Shown: positions 9,740-20,594 of the stretch, in pieces | How positions within the stretch are numbered: position 1 is the first letter of the stretch | How the letters are laid out: every line of letters begins with the position of its first letter | Assembly (NCBI GenBank): GCA_012934845.2 | Contig: WNNJ02001588.1 | Coordinates: 1 to 64,000 of the forward strand | Direction: 5' to 3' | Source: Pomphorhynchus laevis | Lineage: Eukaryota > Acanthocephala > Palaeacanthocephala > Echinorhynchida > Pomphorhynchidae | DNA: 64,000 nucleotides | Program-made: the position numbers and the translations under genes | The notes under the pieces: model-generated | Database searches by the model: none | Told to the model about the DNA's origin: nothing | What the model saw: only the letters and a program-made list of their open reading frames with translations

Positions 9740-10862
9740 GGCGAAATTCTGATCAGGCGAAATTTAATCCCACCTGGTTTCCATGGGTTTGTCAAAGGTC
9801 GCTCGGTCCATTCAGCAGTTGGTGAAGTGCATCGGTTTTGTCAGGAGAACAGTCATCAGCTAGCTGTGGCAGTTTTCCTTGATTTTTCCGCTGCATTTGA
9901 CCGCATCTCCATTCTCTTTGTTATCTCTTCTCTCAGGTCCCTCGGGTTGCCTGTGAGAATTGTTAACAGGGTGGAGATACTGCTGTACACCAAGCGATTT
10001 TATTATGATGACGACCCTGATGCGCGTCAGTTCTACCCTATTACGGGTGTGCCTCAAGGTTCACCACTTTCTCCACTCTTATATCTTGCTGCCTCAATTA
10101 TTCTATTTAAAATATTTAAACGTGAACAACGTCTAGTGGTGTACGCTGATGACACCACAGCCCTGTTCACTGGACGCAGGTGCAAAGACGTAGTCTCGGA
10201 CATCAGCCGCTTCTTTTTAAGATTAAAAGACCAGTTGCCTAGATCCAACCTTGTTCTAAACTCCGCTAAATCGCAGGTGGTTGTCTTTCATGGCTCCCCT
10301 GCAACCAAGAAAAAACTTAAGAGACTAGCACTCTCTGCGCTCTCCTCCATATTTGCCTCCGAACCACTCCCTGTCTTCACAAGTCGAGTAAAATACCTGG
10401 GGTTCACCGTTTCGGTGAACTGGTCGGCGAAAGCCGACCTGGATAGACTCAAACGTATCCTGAAGAAAGCTAGGTGGGCTCTGAAACTGGCCCAGCATCT
10501 GTCGTTGAATAGGAAAACCCAGGTGCGCCTTTGGGGTACCTGGGCTATCTCGGGATTAGTCTTCTTCTCAAGAGGATGTCCCCCAGAGCAAAGGCTAAGG
10601 TTTCTTAAGCTCCTCGTCTCTCGTTTATCCAACATCGTCCGCACCGATTGGATTCTTCGGGGTGTGAAATACCCCGGGTGGTTCAATCGGAAAGCGACGT
10701 GCTGGATTGGTTGGGGGGGGCTCAGATCCCCATTGATTTGAGGCCTTAATAGGAAGAAGACAAAGAAATTGTTGACCTATTTTTTCTGTTAACCGACTGT
10801 TTATTTTTTAACGGACTTCTTGTTAAACGACACTTCCATTTGTATTTTTATTAATAAAGTCT

Positions 10863-11250
10863 TATAATTATAAAATCGGTGAAATTGCACAAAACATTGC
10901 AAATATTGAAGGTTTTATGCTACTTTTACATACTCAAGAGAAATGTTCAACCTTCCCGCATTTCGAACATTTCCAAATTAGCAGCATGCGTTTTGAAGCT
11001 GCGAGAATTGATTGGCCGGCATTGGAATCCTTACTTTTAGGAATTTCCTTGTCGTCAGTTTGTGTAGGTATGCGAGAATTGTTTGGCCGGCATTGGAATC
11101 CTTACTTTTACGAACGTTCTTGTCGTCAGTATGTGTAGGTATTTTCGTAGTAGTGATACTCAAAATGTAATTAGGTGATTGGGCCATTTCAGCAACACGA
11201 GACTGAGCCTGTTCTACGGCTTTTACCATTCTTACTATTCGTAAGAATGG
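10863..11250 (-). mobile_element. Ty3/Gypsy fossil: gag zinc-knuckle part
   Basis: The minus strand reads KCSKCGKVEHFS, the CCHC nucleocapsid knuckle of gag, preceded by a basic stretch containing KSKDSNAGQ. It is the upstream end of the fossil whose protease and reverse transcriptase follow at 6833-7117 and 2315-2895. The segment contains a direct repeat pair (11001-11142). The element is broken; no LTR or primer-binding site was recognised. Confidence 0.6.
11001..11142. repeat. Tandem direct repeat, 71-bp period
   Basis: Two adjacent copies start with GCGAGAATTG at 11001 and 11072 and end in GTGTAGGTAT. They differ at a handful of bases and lie within the Gypsy gag fragment. Confidence 0.85.
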
Positions 11251-11252
11251 TA
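11224..11252. repeat. Hairpin at Gypsy/PLE-N junction
   Basis: TACCATTCTTAC, loop TATTC, then the exact complement GTAAGAATGGTA. The PLE-N copy begins within about 10 bases of its right end. Confidence 0.85.
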
Positions 11253-11261
11253 TCTTATATT

Positions 11262-12690
11262 TATGGTACATTAACCATAAACTTCATTAATAAATGTATA
11301 GATAACATAAATATAGCCGGACTTTTAAATAATTTTAAAAGTAAAGAAATAATAAGGTCAGATTTAAGTAAATATATTCCTAAAATAATGTATAAACTCC
11401 TACCACCATTAGGACGAAAAATTTGTAATTATAATAAAGAATTAAAATCAATATGTAACGATAATATTAGAAACATAATGGAAACAGAATGCAATTGTAA
11501 AAGTCTTAGTTTTGATAAAATAAATGAACATATATGTACCCATAATCTAGAATTAATTGAAAATTGTGAATTAAGAAAGCTGCTATCGAAAAGGGTATAA
11601 ATATAGATTAAATAATAACAACGACAAAAATAAAATTTACAATTCGTTATATAATAACTTAAATGATTACTTTAGTAAGCTGATTAATAGTGAAAGCTCG
11701 AATATATCTAAGATAGATATTTGGAAAGATTATATATTTGATAAAATTAAAAATAAAATGAAAATAACAAACAATTATAAAAGGAAAGATAAAATTAATA
11801 AAGATATGTATAAAGAACTTACTAAATTAAAGGATAACTATATAATAACAACTATTGATAAAGCTAGTAATAACTTTGTCTTCATATGCAAAAAGCTTTA
11901 TTATGATATACTAATGAAAGAGGTTAATTCTAATGATTTAAATGTAAATCCAACATATGAACGTAGTGATTTAAATTTACAACCAATTATTACAAGTCAC
12001 TGTTCTATAATGGATAAAAAGGGTATAAAGGTTGAATTAGATAATAAAACTATACCTATATTATATTGGAATCCAAAATTACATAAAAATCCAATAAAAC
12101 CTAGGTTCATATGTAGTGCGTTTAAATGTACATTAAAACCACTTTCTGTTTATATGAATAAAATACTTAAAGTAATTAAAGTACACTTTAAGAAATATTG
12201 TAGGGTAATCGAAATTAATACTGGTATGAAACACTATTTCAGTATTAATTCTACAAAAGAATTTTTAGAACAGACAAAAGGAATAAATTTTCAAAATATA
12301 AATACATACGATTTTAGTACGCTTTATACAAATCTAGATTTAGTAGATATTAAAGAAGCGTTAGTAAAATTAATTAACCTTATATTCGGAAAAAGATATA
12401 CATATATATGTTATAATAATTATAACGCCTATCTAACAAAAATTAAACCATCAAATAAATATAAATATATGGATAAAATTGAATTAATAGAATCCTTAAA
12501 TATTTTGATAAATCAAAATTATTTAAAAGTAGGGACATCTATATTTAGACAAGTAAAAGGTGTTCCAATGGGAGGTAATAGTAGCCCAATTATAGCTGAC
12601 TTGTTTTTAAGCTTTATAGAATATGAATTTGTTCATAACTGTGTAAAAACTAAATCTAAACTATATAAATATATGAAATATATGTTGGAT
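11262..12690 (+). mobile_element. PLE-N copy 2 (reverse transcriptase part)
   Basis: Penelope-like element coding region. The N-terminal domain runs to about 11590 (TLTINFINKCIDN to CELRKLLS). After one frame shift the reverse transcriptase is open from about 11592 to 12690. Landmarks are TTIDKASNNFVFICKK, YWNPKLHKNPIKPRFIC (the PLE KLHK signature), YDFSTLYTNLDL (motif A aspartate) and KGVPMGGNSSPIIADL (motif B). The element stops just before the YIDD motif, at KYM near 12685; the 30 residues that follow in frame are unrelated. PLE reverse transcriptases are related to telomerase. There is no GIY-YIG domain in this copy. Composition is about four-fifths A+T, far from the GC-richer LINEs nearby. 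Confidence 0.8.
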
Positions 12691-13440
12691 CGTGTGGAAT
12701 TCCTAATAGCTTCGGGTTGGGGTGAATTTAAATCGCTTAATTTATATGAAATGACAGTAGGAAGTATGCAATTTATCTGAGATTTGTGTTGAAGATATGT
12801 ATATGTTTAATTGTTTAATTGATTTGTATCTTTGCTGTTCGAAGGTGAAGTCTCAGCGGTCTGTAAATTGTTACCTATAAGACGATTATGACGAAAATAT
12901 GCACGGCAGTTTAAGCAGGGAGTTTTGGATGATAATAATGTTTTTATAATAAATATAGTCAACTTCAAACCACACCTTATCATCTAAGATTAGTGATGCC
13001 ATAAAAAGTATCACAGAAAACGACAAGTCGTATTAAATCAGATAAAGGACGTGCCTTTGTAACTTTGAGTCTTCTTCGTTATTTAGCGTCTTTCCCGTGT
13101 AGGGACGGGGTCCGCTGACCTGTGTAACTTTGATTAATTCCCAATATTTCAGGTTTGGTAATGAAATACTATCAAATGAAATATTTAGGAATATAAAATT
13201 TGATTCAACTTAGGCTAGACAGAAAGTGTTCATAGTAAAAGTTGACTACTAACTTTTTCATATCAAAAGTTAGTAATATAACTTTAGTCGATTGACGCCA
13301 ATTTATTGAATTTTTGAACAACCATTTCGAATTTGCGATTTAGTGAAAAAATGTATAACCAAATTGATGGTGTTACTATGGGAAATACTTTATGACTTAA
13401 TACTTATGACTTAATACTTTATGACTTAAATACTTAATTC
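12691..13440. other. Unassigned spacer with a tiny PLE piece
   Basis: Mostly AT-rich sequence without recognisable genes. A GC-rich patch near 13089-13120 (tcccgtgtagggacgggg) stands out but was not identified. At 13353-13395 the plus strand reads YNQIDGVTMGNTL, resembling motif B of a Penelope-type reverse transcriptase, so a small PLE remnant is likely at 13290-13395. Confidence 0.4.
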
Positions 13441-15450
13441 TCTTTCACATATTGTTTTAGGAAAACTAACCACTGTCCTGTATTGTTTTGCTATGATGTT
13501 AAGAATGCGATATCCGCACGTCAAAAGATGTTTAAATCTTATAAAGCCAGATTGCAAGTTTTGACGAGTATAGACGTATCCGCAATAAAGCATTATAGTA
13601 CAAAAGACGAAGCAGGGCAAGTTTCGAAAAGGCTATCACTGATAATTATTATTCAAATCAATGAGAATTCTTCAATTACATTACTAAACGTCAAAACAGT
13701 ATTCAAAAAACTTTCTAGATCAGAAATCGTAACGGTCCGTCCTTGTCGATAATTTAGCTATAAATAGCAAATGAATTCGCACTATATCCTTTCAAAGTCG
13801 TCATCAAAACCATATAATGACTGCCTAGTATTTAAATCATAGAGTCTAGGTATTTTCCTAGTTCGCTACGTGCTCTATCAATTCTTCATGAACTAATGTG
13901 TTTAAAAACGTCGGCGTGTTCTGGTCCTGATAATTTATCGTCCATATTTCTACATCATATTGCTGATATCATCTACATTCCACAACATATTCTTGGCCTC
14001 CGCCACACTGGGACAGGTACCTAATGACTGGAAAGGCTTGATAATTACTCCAGTATTCAAAAAGGAAGATCTCACAGATCCTAAAAACTATAGACCGATA
14101 AACCTTACGTGTGTTTTGTCGAATATTTGAACGGCTGCTCCTTAAGCACTTAATTGCACAACTTGAAGCTGAGAATATACTTTCCAATACTCAACACGGC
14201 TTTCATAAGGGTCATTCCACAACTACTAATTTAATGGTATCTCACGACCATTGGATGCACTGTCTGGATTTTAGTACTCCTGTCGATGTCATTTTCTTTG
14301 ATTTTTCAAAGGCTTTTGACACGATTATACGCTCATTTGATCAAACAATTTATCAATATTGGATTGGACTGTCATAGTATATGGTGGATCAAGGAGTATC
14401 TTTCTAAGATATACTGTTATGTTAGAGTAAATCCCACTTTGTTTAATCGTTTTCCTTTGAATTGTGGCGTCCCTCAAAAGTTTGTAATAGGGCCCACACT
14501 GTCCAGCATATGCATCAATGATCTGGTTCCACATGTAAAATCTCGATGCTTGATTTACGCTGATGACCTAAAGATTTGGCGTCCAGTTGAGTCAAATAAA
14601 GATGCTCAATTACTTTAAGCTGATATTGATACTGTATATTCATGGTCGGTTTCCAATGGTCTCCAGCTCAATAATAAAAAATTTGCTTTCATGTGTATAT
14701 CTCGATCAAAACATAATCAACATAAAATTTACCACCTTGATGGTGTAGCCATATCGATAACTGACTCATATAAGGATATTGGTGTTTCGGTACGACAAGA
14801 TTTAAGCACTCGCATGCATACCGACTTCGTGTGCTCACAGGTCAGACGGGTCGTTGGTCTTCTCCGCCGGTCGCTTTTAAACGTTGATATTTCTTGTTTA
14901 ATGACCATTTCTAACGATTTGATTCTAAGTATACTTTTATATGCTTCACCATGATGTTACCATATTACTAAGGAAGACTAATCATCTAGAAAATGTTTAT
15001 CGCTCCGCCACGAGATTAGTCCGTACTGTCATACATTTGGAATATAGAGATAGACTTAGGTATCTAAAAATACAGTCTTAGTTTCATGCGAATTCGTGCT
15101 GATATATGCCTCGTTTAGCATATTTTACGTACTAAGGATCATCCATTGCGTCACTTGTTGAGATTGTGAAATTAGTAGTCACTACGCGGACATTCCTTAA
15201 TGCTTGGAACACTACGCCTATGCCACATCCGTATCTCATTTTTTGCACAGGGAGTTGTATCGGTATGGAATCAACTTTCCAATACGACTGTTAACTCTCC
15301 TAATATTCATGCGTTCAAGCTGAAGTTGGATAAAGATTTAGCCAAGATAATTGATTGCCATCTGTGAAGTTTTACTTTGATTTCCTGTGATGCAACTTGT
15401 AAAGAGTCTTTGACTCACCGTGTTGTCTACATAATAATGACCCAACCTAA
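13440..15450 (+). mobile_element. CR1-like LINE, ORF2 remnant
   Basis: A decayed non-LTR reverse transcriptase. Order of landmarks: a linker (ISARQKMFKSYKARLQ), LGQVPNDWKGLIITPVFKK and YRPINLT (RT start, 14010-14105), FERLLLKHLI, TQHGFHKGHSTTTNL, FFDFSKAFD (motif A, 14295), NCGVPQKFVIGPTL (motif B, normally GVPQGSVLGP), LIYADDLKIW (motif C, 14553). Then come NKKFAFMCISR, SYKDIGVSV and the C-terminal domain ending VVSVWNQLSN and IHAFKLKLDK (15250-15340). There are about seven frame breaks. The 5' end including most of the endonuclease is missing. The style resembles CR1-group LINEs of flatworms and other invertebrates. Confidence 0.75.
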
Positions 15451-15454
15451 TCTA

Positions 15455-16035
15455 AAATTTATATGCGCCATTGGGAAGTAGGCATTTACGATCGAATAAC
15501 ATCTTTGCGACAACAGCTGAGATTTGTTGACGATAAATTTTTTGTAATTAGGGATCACATTTTGTTATATGGCATATATTTCTTTAGCCTTTATTCCGCG
15601 TCGAGGCGGGGCGGCTATGTAGGATATGGTCATCCATTTCGCCCTATTCGGAGCCTGGCTTAGGTGAAGTTTCGAAGTCTTCAACGTCGATTTAGAAGTT
15701 CTGAGAAGTTTGAGAAGTCTGAGAAGTATGAAAATCTGAGAAATCTGAGAAGTTCTGAGAAGTCTTGAGAAGTCCTGCCGTATCGATTTTGGTGTACACC
15801 CTAGCTCTAGTGCGAAAATTGAAGGACTTTACAATTGATAACGATGTTTGTTAGTATCCTCCTGATCGGGATGTCGTATGGGTATGTCACCGAAAGCTGT
15901 CCGCGTTTTGCTCACCCCGCAGCTGTATGCTGCGGAGAGTCTCAAAGGGCACCACAAGTAGTAACGGATACCCCACCCGTTAGATAACATTTACACCCTA
16001 TTAAAATCTAAAAATGATGCGATTTAATGGGATAC
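15455..16035. other. Unassigned region with TGAGAAGT repeats and a GC hairpin
   Basis: At 15700-15775 there are about eight imperfect copies of TGAGAAGT. At 15930-15952 a GC-rich hairpin CCGCAG...CTGCGG occurs within a locally GC-rich 100-bp patch (15870-15970). A 66-codon open frame at 15463 shows no recognisable domain. Confidence 0.35.
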
Positions 16036-16039
16036 ATCA

Positions 16040-16200
16040 TTAATTGAAATAAGATATTTCGATGTTCGAATTGAAAATAGGGAGGATTGCTAGTTTAAAA
16101 CATTCGTTTATCGTAAGTCTAACGTTCCGTATTGAGTTGAATACTGGACTTCAATGTCCATTGTTAATAGAAAATGACATCTGCATGGGTTCTGTTTAAG
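16040..16200 (+). mobile_element. Penelope-like element fragment
   Basis: The plus strand reads RYFDVRIENRED then FKTFVYRKSNVPY. This resembles the block just after the reverse transcriptase in GIY-YIG Penelope elements (FLDVxI...TSVYRKPT...). Short, broken and low in confidence. Confidence 0.45.
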
Positions 16201-16670
16201 CTTTGTAATTTATTGTTTTCTATCCGTATCGAGTTAAACACATGTGCACAATACACGTTCTAAGAAGCACAAAAAACGAAACGTTTAATAAATTTTAACA
16301 AACGAACTCAACGGCTCATGAACTTGCTTAAAAATGAAACCTAAGGCAAATAGTGTATAAGATTCCATACCGAGATTGTTCACTGGTGTATGCCAGCTAA
16401 ACCTGTAAAGGACCATCCATTAGAATGCATTAGAAGAACGTAAGTCCCCGTTAATAGATCAGCATTTAAGATAATGGCATTATCCTACAGTGAAACCTGT
16501 TATTAAAGAAAACACTTCAATCAAACGTGTCATTAAGAGCTGGAACATATTAGAGCTGGAACAATAAAAGGAGGAAATTTTTATTTTATATTTCGTAAAC
16601 ATTATTTCCCTAATATTTCGCTGAAGATACTAACAGAGAATGCCTTCAGATATCATCAAATGTTAACATC

Positions 16671-16920
16671 TGAAGATGCTAACAGAAGTAGTTAGCGAAA
16701 AATCAAATAGAATTTTTCTCCTTACTTTGATCCAGCTCTAATAATTCTTTATCAATAAGCCGATCATTATCATTATCATGTTTTTAAAAACGTGCCATTC
16801 TTGATACATTATATGGAAATGCTAAACACAATTATTAATTTTCTTAATTTTCTGAATTAATATCCTTAATTACCTGGTAATTTGTTGAAGAATTTCGCTA
16901 ACCTCTGTTAGCATCTTCAG
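16671..16920. repeat. Inverted repeat pair with GAAA-type hairpins
   Basis: CTGAAGATGCTAACAGA plus a GTTAGCGAAA-like tail (16671-16701) recurs in inverted orientation at 16893-16920. A partial direct copy lies at 16621-16640. Each copy can fold GCTAAC/GTTAGC between CTGAAGA and GAAA, an arrangement seen at Penelope-type 3' ends. This may be the ends of a small non-autonomous element. The rest of 16200-17422 is AT-rich with nothing recognised. Confidence 0.5.
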
Positions 16921-17422
16921 GTAAGGTAACAAGGCTGACACTACTTACCATTAATTCTAACACGTTTAGATAAAAATGCATCAAATAATTCTCTTCATAT
17001 CATTAAAAAATACCTTTTATTTACCCAGTAACCTTTTATTTTGGTTAATTTAATATTGTTTTAGATCTGATAATATACGCTCTGATAATATACGTTTTAG
17101 ATCTGATACATTGGCTGGCGGAGATTTAAAAGAAGATGGAGACAAGAACTGGAAATGGTGGCTCAGAATCGATTGTCCTGGACTCATTTTGCTACTTCAC
17201 TTTGATTTGACTTTATTTTCGTCTTCTTGATGTTGTAACTCACGATCTGTAAGGTCTAGTGGTTTAATAATAATATACGCAGTAGTATTTGAAAATTTAT
17301 TGAATAAATTATCTCTTGTTAGCGCTCTTCTCTTGATAAACGTGTTTATAGTAAACTTAGTATAATCATAAAACAAAGCAATTGGTATGAAAATCAAATG
17401 TTTCTATATCAAACGCAAAATA

Positions 17423-17503
17423 CGGTGCGAGCAGGATTTGAACCTGCGCGGGAAAACCCAACAGATTTCAAGTCTGTCGCCTTAACCACTCGGCCATCGC
17501 ACC
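17423..17503 (-). tRNA. tRNA-Ser(UGA)
   Basis: A cytosolic serine tRNA with anticodon UGA, decoding UCA and related serine codons. The acceptor stem pairs GGTGCGA with TCGCACC, with G as discriminator base. The anticodon arm is ACAGA-CTTGAAA-TCTGT. A long variable arm (type II tRNA) built around GGG...CCC is as expected for serine, and the T arm is GCAGG-TTCAAAT-CCTGC. Internal RNA polymerase III promoter boxes are intact: A box TGGCCGAGTGG and B box GGTTCAAATCC. A TTTT terminator follows within five bases (17417-17420). There is no intron and CCA is not encoded. All stems pair, so the gene looks functional. Confidence 0.95.
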
Positions 17504-19396
17504 AGTCAAGCACATATTTATTCCATATAAGTAATAAATATTTATTATTGTAAATATATCAAATGAATTGTTTACTCATATTTTTAATAAAAAATATTAT
17601 AATTCTCAACATTTTTTAGTTGAAAGAATAAAGGATTTTCGGTTTTAAAAATTGAAAAACAAGAATGCATAGTTGCTATGAAAAATAAGAACTATGTTAT
17701 GTGTTCCCAAACTCTATAAAATCATAATAAACAAATCTGACACTAGGTATTCAGTTTTTAACTATATGTATCGAATATCTTACAAAAGGATGGTGTAGTG
17801 GGAGAAAAACAATAAACTTATCCCGGATGAGTTGTAATTTAGTACTGATCTCTAATATTCGCTCAAGAAGGTAGCAAACTAAAAAATTCGAAATGCAGGA
17901 TATTTCAGCTCAAACCTAGAGTTTAATTAGTATTGAACTTAAAATGAGGTATTTATTGGTAATCGGTCAAAATGAGATGTAATGGCAAGTCAGAATCGTA
18001 TTACTTACAAAAGAAAATAGGTCGGTTGTATCTTTAAAACAAGTAACTCAATTTGGATTTGAGTAAATCCCAATTTTTTAATTAATTTTTTTTCCGGATT
18101 TAACCGGGAAAAAAACTTAACTAAGAATTCAGTAATTGTGAGTCACTTTTTAAAAACGCAATATCAAACAGATTTAAATTGTTATGTAATTAATTACATA
18201 TGCAATTACATATATATTAATGAAAAAATACGAGAACTTTTTTCATGAAAGTATTACGATTGTTGTAGATGCTCAAAAAAGCATCAAAGTCCAATTAAAG
18301 AAATACATCATCAAGCAATTCCATTTTAATAAACACGCGAAATACTTTTTGTTATTTCGTATCGCTATCAAACCATTTTCTTAATATAAATTTTTGATGA
18401 TCATTAAATTATCATTATAAAAATACATGATAATTATAACATTTAATCAATTAGATATTAAAATTTCTTATTTTAACATTTAAAATAATTATCAAATAAT
18501 TAAATTATAAAATAAATAAGTTAAAAAACTAATTTATAGTTAGAATTTATCTAACTATAAAGCATTATTTATTAACACATTCGCAAATTTGAGGTAAATT
18601 CTTAAAACCAGAATGAAAGTAAATTTACAATTTTTTAATATAGCTAAGATTTTTAACTTAATTGAAAGATTTTAAACACTATCGATATAATAATCAATAT
18701 AATATAATCTAATATAATATATAATATAATCTATAATGTAATATAATCAATATAATCATTTATCACGAAACAAAATATAAAAGATATATTGATTAATTAT
18801 GACTGAGTAATTACAACTAAGTAGTGTTTTCGTCCATGTGCTTGCGAATAAGTCATACTTACTGTATTTATGTGTTGTTTTGATTGTTCCATGCAAAATG
18901 GTTTAAGTAATTCAGATTACATAACTTACATATTTTATACTTTAGTAAATTTTTATTGAAAAGTGTTTAATTCCTAATATTTTTTACAATTTTTCGATAG
19001 CTCCTGCTATCATTATCATGAAATCAATTTGGACATACTAGCCCTGACCATTCTGACCAATTGAAGAGTAATTACAACTATAATATGGAATTTTATTTAA
19101 TACAAAGGTTTTAACTTAAAAATATTATGTAATTTGGACATTTTTATTGTTTTATATAAGCTTCTTAAGTAAATAATTCCATTTTATATTTATATAAGGT
19201 ATTCCTAAATATTTTTTTCTGTTTAGTTGGTCCAATAACTTTTCTGTTAATGTTAATACTTTTATAATAAGATAATAATTCAAAAAAATAAATACATACT
19301 AATAACATAATAACATAATATTTTTTTAATATTAGAGTTATTTATTGAAGAATGTACAAAAATCGTTACCCTCAAATGGGCCGTAAATATTACATG
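17504..19396. other. AT-rich intergenic DNA
   Basis: No gene or element recognised. It includes an 18-bp palindrome (TATGTAATTAATTACATA at 18183-18200) and a TAATATAATC-type low-complexity patch at about 18690-18760. Confidence 0.6.
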
Positions 19397-19423
19397 AAAA
19401 ACTGATTAAGTTAATCAGTTTTT
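19397..19423. repeat. Hairpin at LINE boundary
   Basis: AAAAACTGATTAA, one spacer base, then the exact complement. It lies directly beyond the 3' end of the minus-strand RLE LINE. Confidence 0.85.
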
Positions 19424-20031
19424 TTTATTAAGTTGAAAAAGTCGCCCTTCCACAGGTCGACCGTGCCGCGCGCATGCGAGCAGATGATGCACGCGCGAGT
19501 TCAAAAGACAACCTCCTCTTTATCTTCGTAACATTGTCTGAGTAAGTTGAAGTGTTTCTCTGTGACATCTCCGTAGCAATCGTCTTGATAAGTCTTCCAG
19601 CATCACCGCCAAACCTCCCACTGTCGAAAATACTAACGGATTGTAGCTCATAGCGTGTGGCATATCTAAACTCGAACCGCACTTGCACAAGTTCTTGACC
19701 AAATCTACTGGAGTCCATCCATATCGGGTACAAATAGCATCCTTAAACTCACGAGGAGACAATCGGAAATTATCGATTGATAACGGTAACGCACTTAGCT
19801 AGGAAGAAGCGCCGTCCCGACAAATATGCGCAAGGCGGTTGACAATAATAGGATCTGTTAATAGGGGTGATTGCTGTAGTCTATTAAGAAATGAGGTGAT
19901 TCTATCAGATGTAAGACGGCATAGTTCAATTCCTTGAATCTTGCGGAGCTCATTTCCTCCCATTCCGGTTTCGTAGGTTCCGCACATCGTCTGTGAGCTG
20001 TAATAGTCCAAGGAAGCTGTAAACGTTGGAT

Positions 20032-20077
20032 CATATATTCCTAATCTCCCTAGGATTAGGGGGATTAGGAATATATG
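20032..20077. repeat. Long hairpin inside the RLE LINE
   Basis: Arms of 21 bases (20032-20052 and 20057-20077) pair with a single T-G mismatch around the loop GGAT. It lies between two coding blocks of the LINE, where sequence appears to be missing. Confidence 0.85.
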
Positions 20078-20473
20078 TTATTCCTATTCCAGCTTGTATA
20101 TATTACACAAGTTGGTCAATTCAGACTCTTTGCATAGTATAGCGCGAGTGTAGTAGCTCCATTTCATCTGAATAGATTTAGTTAGGCCCACACATGCGAT
20201 ATGGGTATCAACTTCGGCCACTTGGCATAGTCGCCTGATTAAAGCCATCCACTTAGTGATCTTCGAATGTGTGAAGGTCGAGACGTAGGCTGGGGTTCCA
20301 ATGGGAATACAAATAATCTCGATTCCAGTTGTATTCGTATTAATATTTTCACTAGGAAGTAAGTCCTTGTTTAGTGACACGTGAGATGACAGCTGGGTTT
20401 TGACTTCATTTACGAAATAACCATAATCCGAACTAATGTTTGTTAAAATATCCCAAACACGCTTGAGTCGATC

Positions 20474-20594
20474 AAAGGTAGCATCATTGGCAAAAATTAA
20501 ACCATCAAGTAAATATAAATATATGGATGAATTGAATTATTATAATCCTTAAATATTTTGATAAATCGAAATTATTAAAGGTAGCATCATTGGC
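20474..20594. repeat. 85-bp PLE-N fragment flanked by 18-bp duplication
   Basis: AAAGGTAGCATCATTGGC occurs at 20474-20491 and again at 20577-20594. Between them lies an internal piece of the PLE-N reverse transcriptase that matches 26607-26691 base for base, including that copy's private differences from the copies at 12440 and 24225. The duplicated target is the motif C region of the R-alpha LINE. Confidence 0.9.

Larger units (their letters stand above)
8401..10741 (+). pseudogene. LINE copy 2 ORF2 (endonuclease-reverse transcriptase)
   Basis: ORF2 begins MVSKPEPFSQNILQW. The endonuclease has VIVFQETRYIRLP, LANVYIRSGEIHKNRD and LGDFNDRTGRW. The reverse transcriptase has FLDFSAAFDRI, GVPQGSPLSPLLYL and VYADDTTALFTGRR, so all three main catalytic motifs survive in a 304-codon open stretch (9827-10741). 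Between endonuclease and RT, two segments of roughly 85 and 110 bases present in copy 1 are missing and replaced by inverted duplications. A stop ends the endonuclease frame near 9212. The C-terminus differs from copy 1 because of changed G-run lengths. Confidence 0.75.
7117..10862 (+). mobile_element. APE-type LINE, copy 2
   Basis: Second copy of the LINE at 2903-6832, in the same orientation and in the same Gypsy fossil, here between gag and protease. The junction sequences TATAATTCTAAAATCAGT (7103-7120) and TATAATTATAAAATCGGT (about 10862-10879) match at 16 of 18 positions and look like a target-site duplication. It has ORF1 with three CCHC knuckles and ORF2 with endonuclease and reverse transcriptase. 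Two deletions relative to copy 1 are each marked by a perfect hairpin (9334-9371 and 9713-9739). The 3' end is AT-rich, ending near TTAATAAAGTCTTATAA. Confidence 0.8.
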
